From NCBI RefSeq assembly GCF_001575205.1, contig NZ_LSRE01000001.1, forward strand, positions 310,001-374,000: 64,000 nucleotides of DNA, in the 5' to 3' direction. The notes below the pieces were generated by a model, which saw only the letters and a list, made by a program, of their open reading frames with translations, was not told the DNA's origin and did not search any database. A program made the position numbers and the translations under genes. Below, in pieces: positions 29,807 to 40,400 of the stretch. Source of the stretch: Tsukamurella pseudospumae. GTDB taxonomy: Bacteria; Actinomycetota; Actinomycetes; Mycobacteriales; Mycobacteriaceae. Numbering within the stretch: position 1 is the stretch's first letter; every line of letters starts with the position of its first letter.

Positions 29807-32713
29807 ATGGTCGACGCTGGAGCAGGCGTTCGCGCGGCGCGGACGGAGTTCTCCGGCGCGCCCGGATCGGTCGTGGTCGTCCGCGATCAGGAGTGGCTGG
29901 TCACCGTCGTAGAGCCCCGCGCCGACGGCGCGTTCGTGCACGTCACCGGTCTCTCTGAGCTCGTCCGTGAGACCTCGGCAGTCTTCTCGAGCGCTCTGGA
30001 CCGGATCACCGTGGTCGACCCGACCGACGTCGGTGTCATCGCCGATCCGTCGGACCGGTTCCGGCGCAGCCGCCTGTGGTTGGAGTCGATGCTCCGTAAG
30101 ACTCCGGTCGCCGTCACCGACCCGAGCCTCGAGACAGCCCGCGGCGGGCTTGCACGGCCGCTCGACTACCAACTGAGGGCCGTCGCGAAGGCCCTCGATC
30201 CCGACAAGCTGCGACCCCGCATCCTGCTGGCGGACGCGGTGGGGCTGGGCAAGACCATCGAGATCGGCATGATCCTCTCCGAACTCGTCCGAAGGGGCCG
30301 GGGCGACCGAATCCTCATCGTCACCCCGAAGCACGTGCTCGAGCAGATGCAGATGGAGCTGTGGACCCGCTTCGCGCTCCCCTTCGTCCGCCTGGATTCG
30401 TCCGGCATTCAACGGATCCGGCAGATCCTCCCGGCCAGCAGGAACCCGTTCACCTACTACAAGCGCGTCATCATCTCGATCGACACGCTCAAGAGCGACA
30501 GGTACGTGGCCCACCTGCGCAAGCAGCGCTGGGACGCCGTCGTCATCGACGAGTCGCACAACGTTACGAACAGCTCGTCGCAGAACAACCGCCTCGCCAC
30601 GATGCTCGCCGCGAACACCGACGCGCTGGTGCTCGCGTCGGCAACGCCGCACAACGGCAAGGCCGAGTCGTTCGCCGAGCTGATCCGCATGCTGGACCCG
30701 AGCGCCGTCTCCCCCACGGGCGACCTCGACCTCGCGGAAGTCGCCAAGCTGGTGATCCGGCGGCATCGGCATCACCCGGACGTGGCCGGCGAGGTGGGCG
30801 ACGAATGGGCGGAGCGGCAGCCGCCGAACAACATCGCCGTCCCCGCCACCGCCGCGGAAGACGCGGTCGCCCGGGAGCTGGAGGACGTCTGGCTCTGGCC
30901 CGACGGCGCCACGCCGTACTCCGGGAAGAACTCGTCGCTGTTCCCGTGGACCCTCGCCAAGGCGTATCTCTCCTCGCCGGCCGCCCTGGCCCAGTCGATC
31001 CGGGAACGACTCCGTCGCCTGGATCCGACGGTGCCGGCCGACGCGGCAGAGCGCTCGGCTCTCACCCGCCTGGGCGAGTTGACCGACGCCGTCCCGATCA
31101 CCGCTTCCGCCAAGTACCTCGCCCTGCGGGAACAGCTCTCCACCATCGGCGTCAGCAGGACCGGCGACACCCGCGTCGTCGTGTTCGCCGAGCGCGTCGC
31201 CACCCTGACCGCTCTCGCCGAGGCGCTGTCCGCGGACTTGAAGATGAGCCGTACCAAGGGCGACGATCTGGGGCAGGTCACCGTCCTGCACGGTGGTCTC
31301 AGCGACACCGAGCAGACCGCGATCGTCGAGTCCTTCAAGCTCGAGTCCTCACCGATCCGCATCTTGGTGACGGGCGATGTGGCCTCGGAGGGCGTGAACC
31401 TCCACTCACAGTGCCACCACCTGATCCACTACGACATCCCGTGGAGCCTCATCCGGATCGAGCAGCGCAACGGCCGCATCGATCGCTACGGGCAGCGCCA
31501 CCGCCCGCAGATCAGCACCCTGCTCCTCACCCCGTCCACCGAGCACTTCGCCGGCGATATCAAGGTGCTCACCCGCCTGCTGGAGCGCGAACACGAGGCG
31601 CACGGCGCGCTCGGTGAATCCTCCTCGCTCATCGGCAAATACGACGTGAAGGCAGAAGAAGAGGCGATCCGTCAGGTCCTCGCGGGTCAAAAGGAACTCG
31701 ACGAGGTGGTCCGGTCCGTCGACGAGGTGGTCGACGCCGGGGGCATCGACGCGCTGTTCGCCGAGCTCGCCCTCGGCGACATCGACCAGGACGAGCCTGT
31801 GGAGGCTGTGGGAGCGCCGAACGCCTCGTCCGGCGTGTACGGGTCCGAGTTCGAGTTCCTCGCCGACGCTCTGCTGGAGTTCCTCGAGACGCCGCAGCTG
31901 GCCCCTCCCAGCGGCGCCGACTGGACCGTCCACAAGCAGCATTCGATCGCCAGCCTCACTCCCACGCCGGACCTGATCCAGAGGCTCGAAGTCCTTCCGC
32001 AGGACTACCTGAAAGCACGACGGGTCAAGACCACCTACAAGCTGGCATACACCCGCGCCCGCGGAGAACACGAGCTGCTGCAGGCCCGCTCGGGCGAATC
32101 GACGTCGACCTGGCCGGAGGCGCACTACCTCGCCCCGCTCCACCCCGTCGTCGACTGGGCCGCGGACCGCGCGCTCGCCGCACTCGGACGATCGCAGATC
32201 TACGCGGTCCGCGGGGACGTGCCGTTCCCGACGGTGCTCGTCCAGGTCACGCAGACCAACACGCGCGGCCAAGTCGTCGCCGCCGGGTACTTCACCGTCG
32301 GATTTCCCGACCCGGCGGACCCGTCGGGCAACTGGGTCACGACCCACCCGAATCCGCTCGACGCGGTGCAGGCGCTCTCGCTTGCCGACGTCAACGGAGG
32401 CGATCTCACCCCCGCCGACGCCGCCGGGCTGCAGCCCCTCGTCGCGGCCGCTGTCCGCGCCGTCGACGAACCCGCAGAGCTCCAGGCGGCGGCAGTCCGC
32501 ACGGAGACCACCGCACGGGTCGAGGCGTGGATCGCGCGCGCGGACGCATGGCAGGCCGAGGCGGGCGCGCTGATCCAACGCGGCGACGTCCTGGACCGCC
32601 GGGAACGAATCACGCAGGAGCAGAAGCACGCCCGGGCGATGAACCCGGAGCGTCGGCTCACCCGCCCGCTGATGATCGCCGTCCCCGCCGACTACACCGG
32701 AACGGAGTCCTGA
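29807..32713 (+). CDS. drmD: SNF2/SWI2-type DNA helicase (DISARM DrmD-like)
   Basis: About 968 residues from ATG 29807; an ATG at 29789 sits against the operator and is less likely. Superfamily 2 motifs are in order: a Q-like LDYQLRAV, Walker A DAVGLGKT near residue 142, motif II DESHN near 248, motif III ASATPHNGK near 277, and the C-terminal GDVASEGVNLHSQ and RNGRIDRYGQ motifs at about 520-563. A further 400 residues follow. Size and layout fit DrmD, the SNF2-like helicase of class 1 DISARM phage defence. It starts a run of genes separated by at most 9 bases. RapA-like helicases are the main alternative. The DrmD label is inferred from domain layout and neighbours. Confidence 0.8.
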   Translation: MVDAGAGVRAARTEFSGAPGSVVVVRDQEWLVTVVEPRADGAFVHVTGLSELVRETSAVFSSALDRITVVDPTDVGVIADPSDRFRRSRLWLESMLRKTPVAVTDPSLETARGGLARPLDYQLRAVAKALDPDKLRPRILLADAVGLGKTIEIGMILSELVRRGRGDRILIVTPKHVLEQMQMELWTRFALPFVRLDSSGIQRIRQILPASRNPFTYYKRVIISIDTLKSDRYVAHLRKQRWDAVVIDESHNVTNSSSQNNRLATMLAANTDALVLASATPHNGKAESFAELIRMLDPSAVSPTGDLDLAEVAKLVIRRHRHHPDVAGEVGDEWAERQPPNNIAVPATAAEDAVARELEDVWLWPDGATPYSGKNSSLFPWTLAKAYLSSPAALAQSIRERLRRLDPTVPADAAERSALTRLGELTDAVPITASAKYLALREQLSTIGVSRTGDTRVVVFAERVATLTALAEALSADLKMSRTKGDDLGQVTVLHGGLSDTEQTAIVESFKLESSPIRILVTGDVASEGVNLHSQCHHLIHYDIPWSLIRIEQRNGRIDRYGQRHRPQISTLLLTPSTEHFAGDIKVLTRLLEREHEAHGALGESSSLIGKYDVKAEEEAIRQVLAGQKELDEVVRSVDEVVDAGGIDALFAELALGDIDQDEPVEAVGAPNASSGVYGSEFEFLADALLEFLETPQLAPPSGADWTVHKQHSIASLTPTPDLIQRLEVLPQDYLKARRVKTTYKLAYTRARGEHELLQARSGESTSTWPEAHYLAPLHPVVDWAADRALAALGRSQIYAVRGDVPFPTVLVQVTQTNTRGQVVAAGYFTVGFPDPADPSGNWVTTHPNPLDAVQALSLADVNGGDLTPADAAGLQPLVAAAVRAVDEPAELQAAAVRTETTARVEAWIARADAWQAEAGALIQRGDVLDRRERITQEQKHARAMNPERRLTRPLMIAVPADYTGTES

Positions 32714-32715
32714 CA

Positions 32716-35700
32716 ATGCCCTCCCCTTCCGACGCGTTGATCGTGGGCGACGAGTTCGTCAGCGAGCACTTCTTCACCACGGATGCCAAGTCGCAGTCCT
32801 TCCAGGCGAAGGTCCTCGAGCGCCGCAAGCAGTGGGACGAGGCGAAGGCCGACGGTGCCTCCACCGCGCGGTCCCGGTACTCCGAGGCCCGTGGCCGGCT
32901 TGGCGGCGTGCTCAACGGCCTCGCCGAGGCCGCCGACGCCGAGACGCTCGACCAGCTGTACGGCGACCTCCGCACGATCCTCGGCTACGACAACGGAGTC
33001 CGCTGGGAGTCGCGCCGATACGGCGGCGCCGACGAAGGGACCGGACCCGTCATCGGCTTCCGCACCCGCGGCCTCACCGGCCCGGAACCGTTCGTGCTCA
33101 TCGAGGCGCAGGGCGGACTCGAACTCGAGGACCTGCTCGCGAAGAACGAGAAGACGCTACTGCGCGGCTTCCACACCGATTCCGACGAGATCGGCTCGGT
33201 CGCTCGACTCCTCTCCCACCTGTTCGTCAGCGACGACGGTCCGCGGTTCGCGCTCGTGCTCGCGGGTGGCACGGCGCTGGTCACGGAGCGGGAGCGCTGG
33301 CTGGAGGGCCGGTACCTCGCCGTCGACTTGCAGCTGATCGGCGACCGCAACGACGACAAGCGCGGCGGCGAGATCGACCGTGCCCTCGCGTGTATCGAGG
33401 CCGATTCGCTCGCACCGGATGCCGACGGCGACATCTGGTGGTCCGGGGTTCTCGACGAGTCTGTCAAGCACACCGTCGGCGTGTCGAAGGACCTCCGCGA
33501 GGGCGTGCGCCTCTCCATCGAGATCATCGCCAACGAAGTGGTGGCCCGGCGGAAGGCGCAGGGTCTCCCTCCCCTTCCGGACGATCAGGCGCAGGTCCTG
33601 GCCGGCCAGTCGCTGCGCTTCCTCTACCGTGTGCTGTTCCTCCTGTACGCGGAGGCGACGCCCGAGCTGGGGGTTCTACCCGCGGGCGATCCGACGTACG
33701 AGCGCGGCTACAGCCTGGACCGGCTGCGCGAGCTACTGCCCGTGTCGATCACGAATCAAGTCGCGAAGTCGAACACCTATTTCTACGACTCGCTCAGCGT
33801 GCTCTTCGAGCTGGTCGACAGTGGCCACGACGGCGGCGCCGCCGACAACCCGGAGGCGTATGCGGAGGGCCTCGTCTTCCAGCCGCTCCGCGCGGATCTG
33901 TTCCGCCCCGAGGCCATTTCGCACATCTCCGACGTGAAGTTGGGCGACGAGCAGCTACAGAAGGTACTTCAGCTTCTACTGCAAACCAAGGAGAAGCGCG
34001 GCCAGGAGCGCGGTTACGTCTCGTACGCCGAACTGGGGATCAACCAGCTCGGAGCGGTCTACGAGGGCCTGATGAGCTACACCGGATTCTTCGCCCATGA
34101 GGATCTGTACGAGGTCGCCAAGCACGGTGATCCGAAGGACGGTTCGTGGGTCGTGCCGGAGGCGCGGATCGAGTCGATCGACACCAAGGACTTCGTGCGC
34201 GCCCCCGATGCGAACGGCGAGCTGCAGCCCGTCATCCATTCGCGCGGCAGCTTCGTGTTCCGGCTCGCTGGCCGCGAACGCCAGCAGTCCGCGTCCTACT
34301 ACACGCCGGAGGTGCTGACCCGGTTCACCGTGGGCCAGGCCCTCGAGGAACTGCTCGACCAAGACGGCACCACGACGACGGCCGACGAAATCCTCGAGCT
34401 CAGCGTCTGCGAGCCCGCAATGGGCTCCGGTGCGTTCGCCATCGAGGCCGTGCGGCAGCTGGCCGAGCAGTACCTCAAGCGCAAGCAGGACGAGCTGCGC
34501 GAGCGGATCGATCCCGAGAACTACGCGGTCGAACTGCAGCGGGTGAAGTCCTACATCGCGCTGCACAACGTCTACGGAGTGGACCTCAACGCGACCGCCG
34601 TGGAGTTCGCCGAGATCACGCTCTGGCTCGACACCATGGGCCCCGGCCTTGCCGCCCCGTGGTTCGGTCTGCACCTGCGCCGCGGCAACTCGCTGATCGG
34701 CGCCCGGCACACGGTGATTCCCGCAGGCCAGGTCACGGAGCGTGGCTACCTGGAGGCGACGCCCGTCGACGTGCCGCTCACCGATGGGCTCGCCAACCAC
34801 CACAACGCCGTGCACCACTTCCTGCTGCCAACCACCGGGTGGGGTTCGACGGTCGACGCCAAGGAGGCGAAGAACCTCGCCCCCGAGACCACAGCGAAGC
34901 TCAAGGACTGGCGCAAGACCTTCCGCAAGAAGCTGACTCAGGCGCAAGTCCGACGCGTCCGTGACCTGGCGATCCGCACAGACGTTCTGTGGGGCTTCGC
35001 TCTGCGGCGCCTACAGATCGCCGAGTCCGAGATCCGCCGTGATATCCCGCTCTGGGGCCGTAACTTCACCCCCACCGGCGGCGCCGTCTCGCGCGAGCAG
35101 ATCGAGGACTCGCTCGCCGACCAGAACGGCGCCTACCGACGGCTGCGACGCGTCATGGACGCCTGGTGCGCCCTCTGGTTCTGGCCCCTGACCGACGGTG
35201 ACCGCACCGTGAACGGCGCGATCGTCGAGCCGCCCAGCCTCGACGAGTGGATCGACACCCTCACTGACCTCCTCGGCACCATTCCGAAGTCCGGCAAGTT
35301 CGAGAAGTTCGGCCAGGGCAACCTGTACGACGTCTCCACCTGGTCCGAGCTGACCGATGCCGAGGAATCGGACCTGCTGTTCGCGCAGGCCAAACCGGTC
35401 GAAGGCGCCCTCGCCGCCCACCCGTGGCTTGTGGTCGCCGAGCGCATCGCGCAGCGCCAGGGCTTCTTCCACTGGGAACTCGACTTCGCCCCCGTCTTCG
35501 CCCGCGGCGGCTTCGACCTGCAGGTCGGCAACCCGCCCTGGGTCCGCCCCCGCTCCGACGTCGACGCCCTCCTCGCCGAAGGCGACCCCTGGTTCCAACT
35601 CGCGGTCAAGCCGACGCAGACCCAGGTCAAGGAGAAGCGCGCCGCGGCACTGGCCCTGCCCGGCGTCGAAGACCTCGTCCTTGACGGCACCGCCGACATA

Positions 35701-37407
35701 GCCGCGACCGCCGCCTTCGTCGGCGACGCCCGCATGTTCCCCCACCTTGCCGGGCTACAACCCGACCTCTACCGCTGCTTCATGGAACAAGTATGGCGCT
35801 GCTCTTCGCCTCGCGGCATGTCCGTGCTGATTCACCTTGAGTCTCACTTCACGGATGAGAAGGCTGGCGGACTGCGGCGAGCCACCTACCGCCGTCTACG
35901 ACGCCATTGGCAGTTTATCAATGAACTACTTCTATTCGAGGAAATCGAAGACCACAAGACGTACGGGATCAACGTGTACGGACTGGAACGTGAACCTCGA
36001 TTTGCGCACGCAGTTTCGCTCTATCACCCCGACACCATCCTCCGTTCGTATTCCCATAATGGCGATGGACCTGAGCCAGGAATCAAAGACCCGAGAGGGG
36101 ACTGGGATCAGCGGCCACACGCAGGCCGCCTGGTCAACGTGACCGAATCTACTCTCGAGGACTGGTCTGAGATTCTCGACGACTCAGGGGCATCGACCGA
36201 CTGTACACCCATGGTTTACACGGTGAATAATTCTGTCGCGCAGGTACTATCCGCGCTTTCCGACGCGCCCCGCATGGGCAGTTTGCCGCTCCAGTTCTCG
36301 GCTGGTTGGCATGAGAAGAGCGACCGCATGAAAGGGCGCTTTGATGCGGCATGGGGAATCCCCTCGTCATGGGACGACGCAATATTGCAAGGCCCTCACA
36401 TCTCCGTATCGACGCCGCTGGTCAAGACGCCGAATACGACGATGCGCAACAATCAAGACTGGTCAGCGACCGATTTCGAGGCGCTCGACGCAACTCTGAT
36501 CCCAGCGACCGCATACCAGCCGGTCGGGAATCGCGAAGTCTACGACGCGCAGTACACGTCATGGAGCGTCGTCGGCGCCGATTATATCGGGCATCTCGTG
36601 CGGGCTCGATCCTGCTACCGTGCCGCATGGAGAGTGATGGCTGCGAACACTGGCGAACGCACACTCATACCTGCAATCATCCCGCCGGGCGCCGCACATG
36701 TCGATGGAATATTCGCTCTCGCAGTTCCGCAATTGTCGCCGCTCACCCTAGCTACAATCATCGCAACCCTGTCATCGCTGACGGCAGATTTTGCAGTCCG
36801 CGCCGCTCCGAAGTCGGCGATCCGCTCTGGCGTCGCGCGGCGGCTACCTTTTGTGCATAGGACACCAATTCAGGACGAGCTCAGCCTCCGCGCGTTGCGA
36901 CTCAATTGCGTTACGGGTGCGTACGCTCCCTTGTGGAATTCATGCTTTGACACGAAAAGAATCCTGAGTAGCTGGGCGGGCGGGTTCGAACACCGTCGGA
37001 GGAAGCCACTCGACAATGTCGGACCCGAGTGGACACCGGACACTCCCCTAAGGATCGCGGCGGACCGTCGACAGGCGTTGGTGGAGATCGACGCACTGGT
37101 GGCCCTGGGTCTCGGCATCACTGCCGACGAACTGTGCACCGTCTACCGCACGCAGTTCCCTGTGCTCTACGGGTACGACCGGAACAAGTACCTCTACGAC
37201 ATGAACGGCCGACTGGTGCCGCAGGAGGTGCTGGTCCGCTGGCGGAAGAAGGGCGACGACCTCACTGAGGAAGAGCGCACGGCGACGAACGCGTCGGGCA
37301 ACACGTACACCTATGAGCTGCCGTTCCAGTTCCTGGACCGCGAGAAGGACATGCGGGAGGCGTACGCCGAGTTCGAGCGCCGTCTGGCGGAGAAGGGCGA
37401 GCTCTGA
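32716..37407 (+). CDS. N6-adenine DNA methyltransferase, DrmMI / type IIG-like
   Basis: 1563 residues from ATG 32716, two bases after the helicase stop. The SAM-binding motif I is PAMGSGAF (residues 567-574) and the catalytic motif IV is NPPW (939-942), the signature of adenine-N6 methylases with a large insert between the motifs, as in Eco57I/PglX/DrmMI proteins. About 400 residues after NPPW (bases roughly 35810-37010) have a clearly lower GC than the flanks and probably form the target-recognition domain; beyond about residue 1432 the composition returns to normal. The N-terminal 500 residues show no obvious PD-(D/E)XK motif, so a stand-alone nuclease function is not supported. It ends with a TGATG overlap to the next gene. 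Confidence 0.85.
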   Translation: MPSPSDALIVGDEFVSEHFFTTDAKSQSFQAKVLERRKQWDEAKADGASTARSRYSEARGRLGGVLNGLAEAADAETLDQLYGDLRTILGYDNGVRWESRRYGGADEGTGPVIGFRTRGLTGPEPFVLIEAQGGLELEDLLAKNEKTLLRGFHTDSDEIGSVARLLSHLFVSDDGPRFALVLAGGTALVTERERWLEGRYLAVDLQLIGDRNDDKRGGEIDRALACIEADSLAPDADGDIWWSGVLDESVKHTVGVSKDLREGVRLSIEIIANEVVARRKAQGLPPLPDDQAQVLAGQSLRFLYRVLFLLYAEATPELGVLPAGDPTYERGYSLDRLRELLPVSITNQVAKSNTYFYDSLSVLFELVDSGHDGGAADNPEAYAEGLVFQPLRADLFRPEAISHISDVKLGDEQLQKVLQLLLQTKEKRGQERGYVSYAELGINQLGAVYEGLMSYTGFFAHEDLYEVAKHGDPKDGSWVVPEARIESIDTKDFVRAPDANGELQPVIHSRGSFVFRLAGRERQQSASYYTPEVLTRFTVGQALEELLDQDGTTTTADEILELSVCEPAMGSGAFAIEAVRQLAEQYLKRKQDELRERIDPENYAVELQRVKSYIALHNVYGVDLNATAVEFAEITLWLDTMGPGLAAPWFGLHLRRGNSLIGARHTVIPAGQVTERGYLEATPVDVPLTDGLANHHNAVHHFLLPTTGWGSTVDAKEAKNLAPETTAKLKDWRKTFRKKLTQAQVRRVRDLAIRTDVLWGFALRRLQIAESEIRRDIPLWGRNFTPTGGAVSREQIEDSLADQNGAYRRLRRVMDAWCALWFWPLTDGDRTVNGAIVEPPSLDEWIDTLTDLLGTIPKSGKFEKFGQGNLYDVSTWSELTDAEESDLLFAQAKPVEGALAAHPWLVVAERIAQRQGFFHWELDFAPVFARGGFDLQVGNPPWVRPRSDVDALLAEGDPWFQLAVKPTQTQVKEKRAAALALPGVEDLVLDGTADIAATAAFVGDARMFPHLAGLQPDLYRCFMEQVWRCSSPRGMSVLIHLESHFTDEKAGGLRRATYRRLRRHWQFINELLLFEEIEDHKTYGINVYGLEREPRFAHAVSLYHPDTILRSYSHNGDGPEPGIKDPRGDWDQRPHAGRLVNVTESTLEDWSEILDDSGASTDCTPMVYTVNNSVAQVLSALSDAPRMGSLPLQFSAGWHEKSDRMKGRFDAAWGIPSSWDDAILQGPHISVSTPLVKTPNTTMRNNQDWSATDFEALDATLIPATAYQPVGNREVYDAQYTSWSVVGADYIGHLVRARSCYRAAWRVMAANTGERTLIPAIIPPGAAHVDGIFALAVPQLSPLTLATIIATLSSLTADFAVRAAPKSAIRSGVARRLPFVHRTPIQDELSLRALRLNCVTGAYAPLWNSCFDTKRILSSWAGGFEHRRRKPLDNVGPEWTPDTPLRIAADRRQALVEIDALVALGLGITADELCTVYRTQFPVLYGYDRNKYLYDMNGRLVPQEVLVRWRKKGDDLTEEERTATNASGNTYTYELPFQFLDREKDMREAYAEFERRLAEKGEL

Positions 37408-40400
37408 TGGCGGAACTGCTCCCGCTCGCGCAGGCCGAGACGATCAAGGACAGCCTGCTCGATTACCTCGGCACCACGTTTGCGCTCGCGGATCCGGACG
37501 CCAAGCAGGTGCTCGACGCGTTCCTGCAGAACCCGGACACCGGCATGTTCCGCGGACCGTACATTCGCACCCGCCTGCCCTTCCGGCCCGCCGCAGACGG
37601 CTGGCGCGAGAGCCTGGAGTGGTACGAAGGATTTACGCCGTACGGCCACCAGGCCGCGGCGTTCGCGCGCCTGTCGAGCTACGACCTCGGGCCCGAGAAG
37701 CCGCGCCCACAGCCGACCCTCGTCACCACGGGCACCGGATCGGGCAAGACCGAGACCTTCCTCTACCCGATCCTCGATCACGTCCAGCGCGCGAAACGGG
37801 GCGGCCAGACCGGGACCAAAGCGCTCATCCTCTACCCGATGAACGCCCTCGCGAACGATCAGGCCTCGCGCCTCACCGAGTTCCTCACCTCGAACGCGGC
37901 GCTGGGCGGCATCACCGCCGCCATCTACACCGGCGAGGCCGGCCCGAAGCGCAGCCGCGTCACCAAAGACGGGCTGATCACCGACCGGGACATCATCCGG
38001 GACACCGCGCCGGACATCCTGCTCACCAACTACAAGATGCTCGACCAGCTGCTACTCCGCCCGTCCGACGCGGCGATCTGGAAGCAGAGCGCCACCAGCC
38101 TCCAGTACCTCGTCCTCGACGAATTCCACACCTACGACGGTGCCCAGGGCACCGACGTCTCCATGCTCCTGCGTCGCCTCGGCCAGACCCTCAAGAGCTA
38201 CTGGACCGCCGACGAACCCGGCATCACCGACGCCGACCGCGCCCGCCCGCTCGGCCGCATCACGCCGGTCGCCACCTCCGCCACCCTGGGCGACGGCAAC
38301 GATCCGACGACCATGCTCGAGTTCGCGCACACCGTCTTCGGCGACGAGTTCACCGCTGAAGCCGTGGTCACCGAGTCGCGCCTTACCATCGAGGAATGGT
38401 CGGCCGGCTCCAGATCCCGCGTCGCAGCATCAGGATTCACACCGCAAGACGTGGACGCGAGCACACTCGCCGCGGTCGCCGTCCCGGAGGACGACCCGGT
38501 CAAGGCAACGACTGTCGTGCTCGGCACCCTGTACGCGAAGGCACCGTCGGCGATCGCGCGCGCGACGGACGCCAACGAATCGCTCCTGCTCGACCTGCTC
38601 CGCGCCCACCCGATCGTCCACGAGCTCGTCGGCCGCACCACGTCGGCGGTAACGGTCGAATCCCTCGGCGGTCCCGGCACCGTCGGCGGATTGCTGACCG
38701 CCCTGAGCCACGTCCGTGCCACAGTCGGACGATCCGCTGCCTCGGTCGAGGTTCACTTGTGGATCCGTGAACTCACCCGCGTGGATCGCGCCCTCTCCGG
38801 TTCACCGCACTTCATCTGGGCCGACGACGGCGTGGTCGTCGATCAGGATGCCGCAGACGCCTTCCCGGCTCCGTACCTGCCGTCGGTCTACTGCCGGCAC
38901 TGCAACCGCTCCGGGTGGGGAATCACCCTGGCGCCCACCGGCGCCGATCTCGACGCCGACGACACCACGATCCGCCGCCGCGCGATGAACCACGACGACC
39001 GCTTCCGCGCGCTGATCCACGCCCCACAAGAGGCCCTGGACGCCGAAACCGTCGCCACGCCACAGGATGACGCGGGCCTCGCCTGGCTGATGGTCGAGGA
39101 ACGTCGGATCGCTTATCAGCGCCCGTCCGAGCTGCACATCGCCGAGGGGCTGGCACTGCCGGTCCTGATGAACATGGGCGACGACGCCGGCAGCGACTCG
39201 ACCAAAGACGTGTGCCCGTCCTGCCGGCAGCCCGAGGGCATCCGCTTCCTAGGCTCCGCCATCGCGACGATGCTGTCCGTCTCGCTGTCCACACTGTTCG
39301 GCACACCCCAGCTCGATGGCCGCGAGAAGCGCGCCCTCGTGTTCACCGACAGCGTCCAGGACGCCGCGCACCGAGCGGGGTTCGTGCAGGCCCGCTCGCA
39401 CGCACTCACCCTGCGCACACTCATCCGGCAAGCGTTGTCCGACGGTGCCTCCGACCTCGACGCGCTCACCCACCGTGTGCTCGCGCTCGCCGGCGACGAT
39501 CAGGCCGCCCGGTACCGCCTGCTCCCGCCGGAACTGGCCGAGCGCAGCGACTTCGCCAAGTTCTGGACGGCGAAGCACGCGAGCCGCGTGCCCCCGAAGA
39601 TGCGCAGCGCCGTGACCCACCGGCTCCTGCTGGACACGTCGCTGGAGCTGGGGCTCCGTTCCGGAGTCGGCCGCACCCTCGAACGCACCGGAACCGCACT
39701 CACCTACGTCGATGTCCCCGCCGTGAAGCTGCTCTCCATCGCCCGGGAAGTGCTCGACTCCCCGGACGTGCAGATCACTCTCGACCTGCCGTCCGACGAC
39801 GACGTTCATCGCTGGGTGCAGGGAGTGCTGATCCACATGCGCCAGCGCGGCGCCATCGGACATCCGTGGTTCGTCCGCTACCGCGAGGAGGACGGGAACC
39901 GATGGTGGATCACCGGCGGCCGCAAGCGCGGCGAGGGGATGCCGGGCTTCGGCCGCGGCTCGTCGGCCCCCGCGTTCCCCGTGACGGGGAAGGTCAAGGA
40001 CACCGACCTCGAACCGATCGCCTCGCCCCGCGGTTGGTACGCGAACTGGACCGCGAAAGCGCTCGGCCTCACCGCGATCGAGGGCGGCGCGCTCGCCCGC
40101 CTCCTGTTCGAGCGACTACACCATCGCGACGTTCTCGGACGGATCACGTCGCAGAGCGGCGCGCACACCTTCGACCTGCCACCGACGTCCGTCGTCGCCC
40201 GGCTGGTTTCGCCGGCCGAGCTGGCCGGGAACGTCGTCTCCCTGCTCTGCACGACCTGCCGGGCGCCGCTGTACACCTCCCCTGAGGTCGTCGACGCGAT
40301 GCGCGGCGCTCCGTGCCTCGTCCTGCGGTGTGACGGCACCCTCCAGCAGCATCACATCGACGACAATTTCTACCGGCACATGTACGCCGCCACCGACATT

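Noticed and set aside
29684-31291. A 535-codon open frame antisense to the SNF2 helicase gene.
   Set aside because: Low-complexity GC-skewed translation with no motif; it is a shadow of the helicase coding strand.
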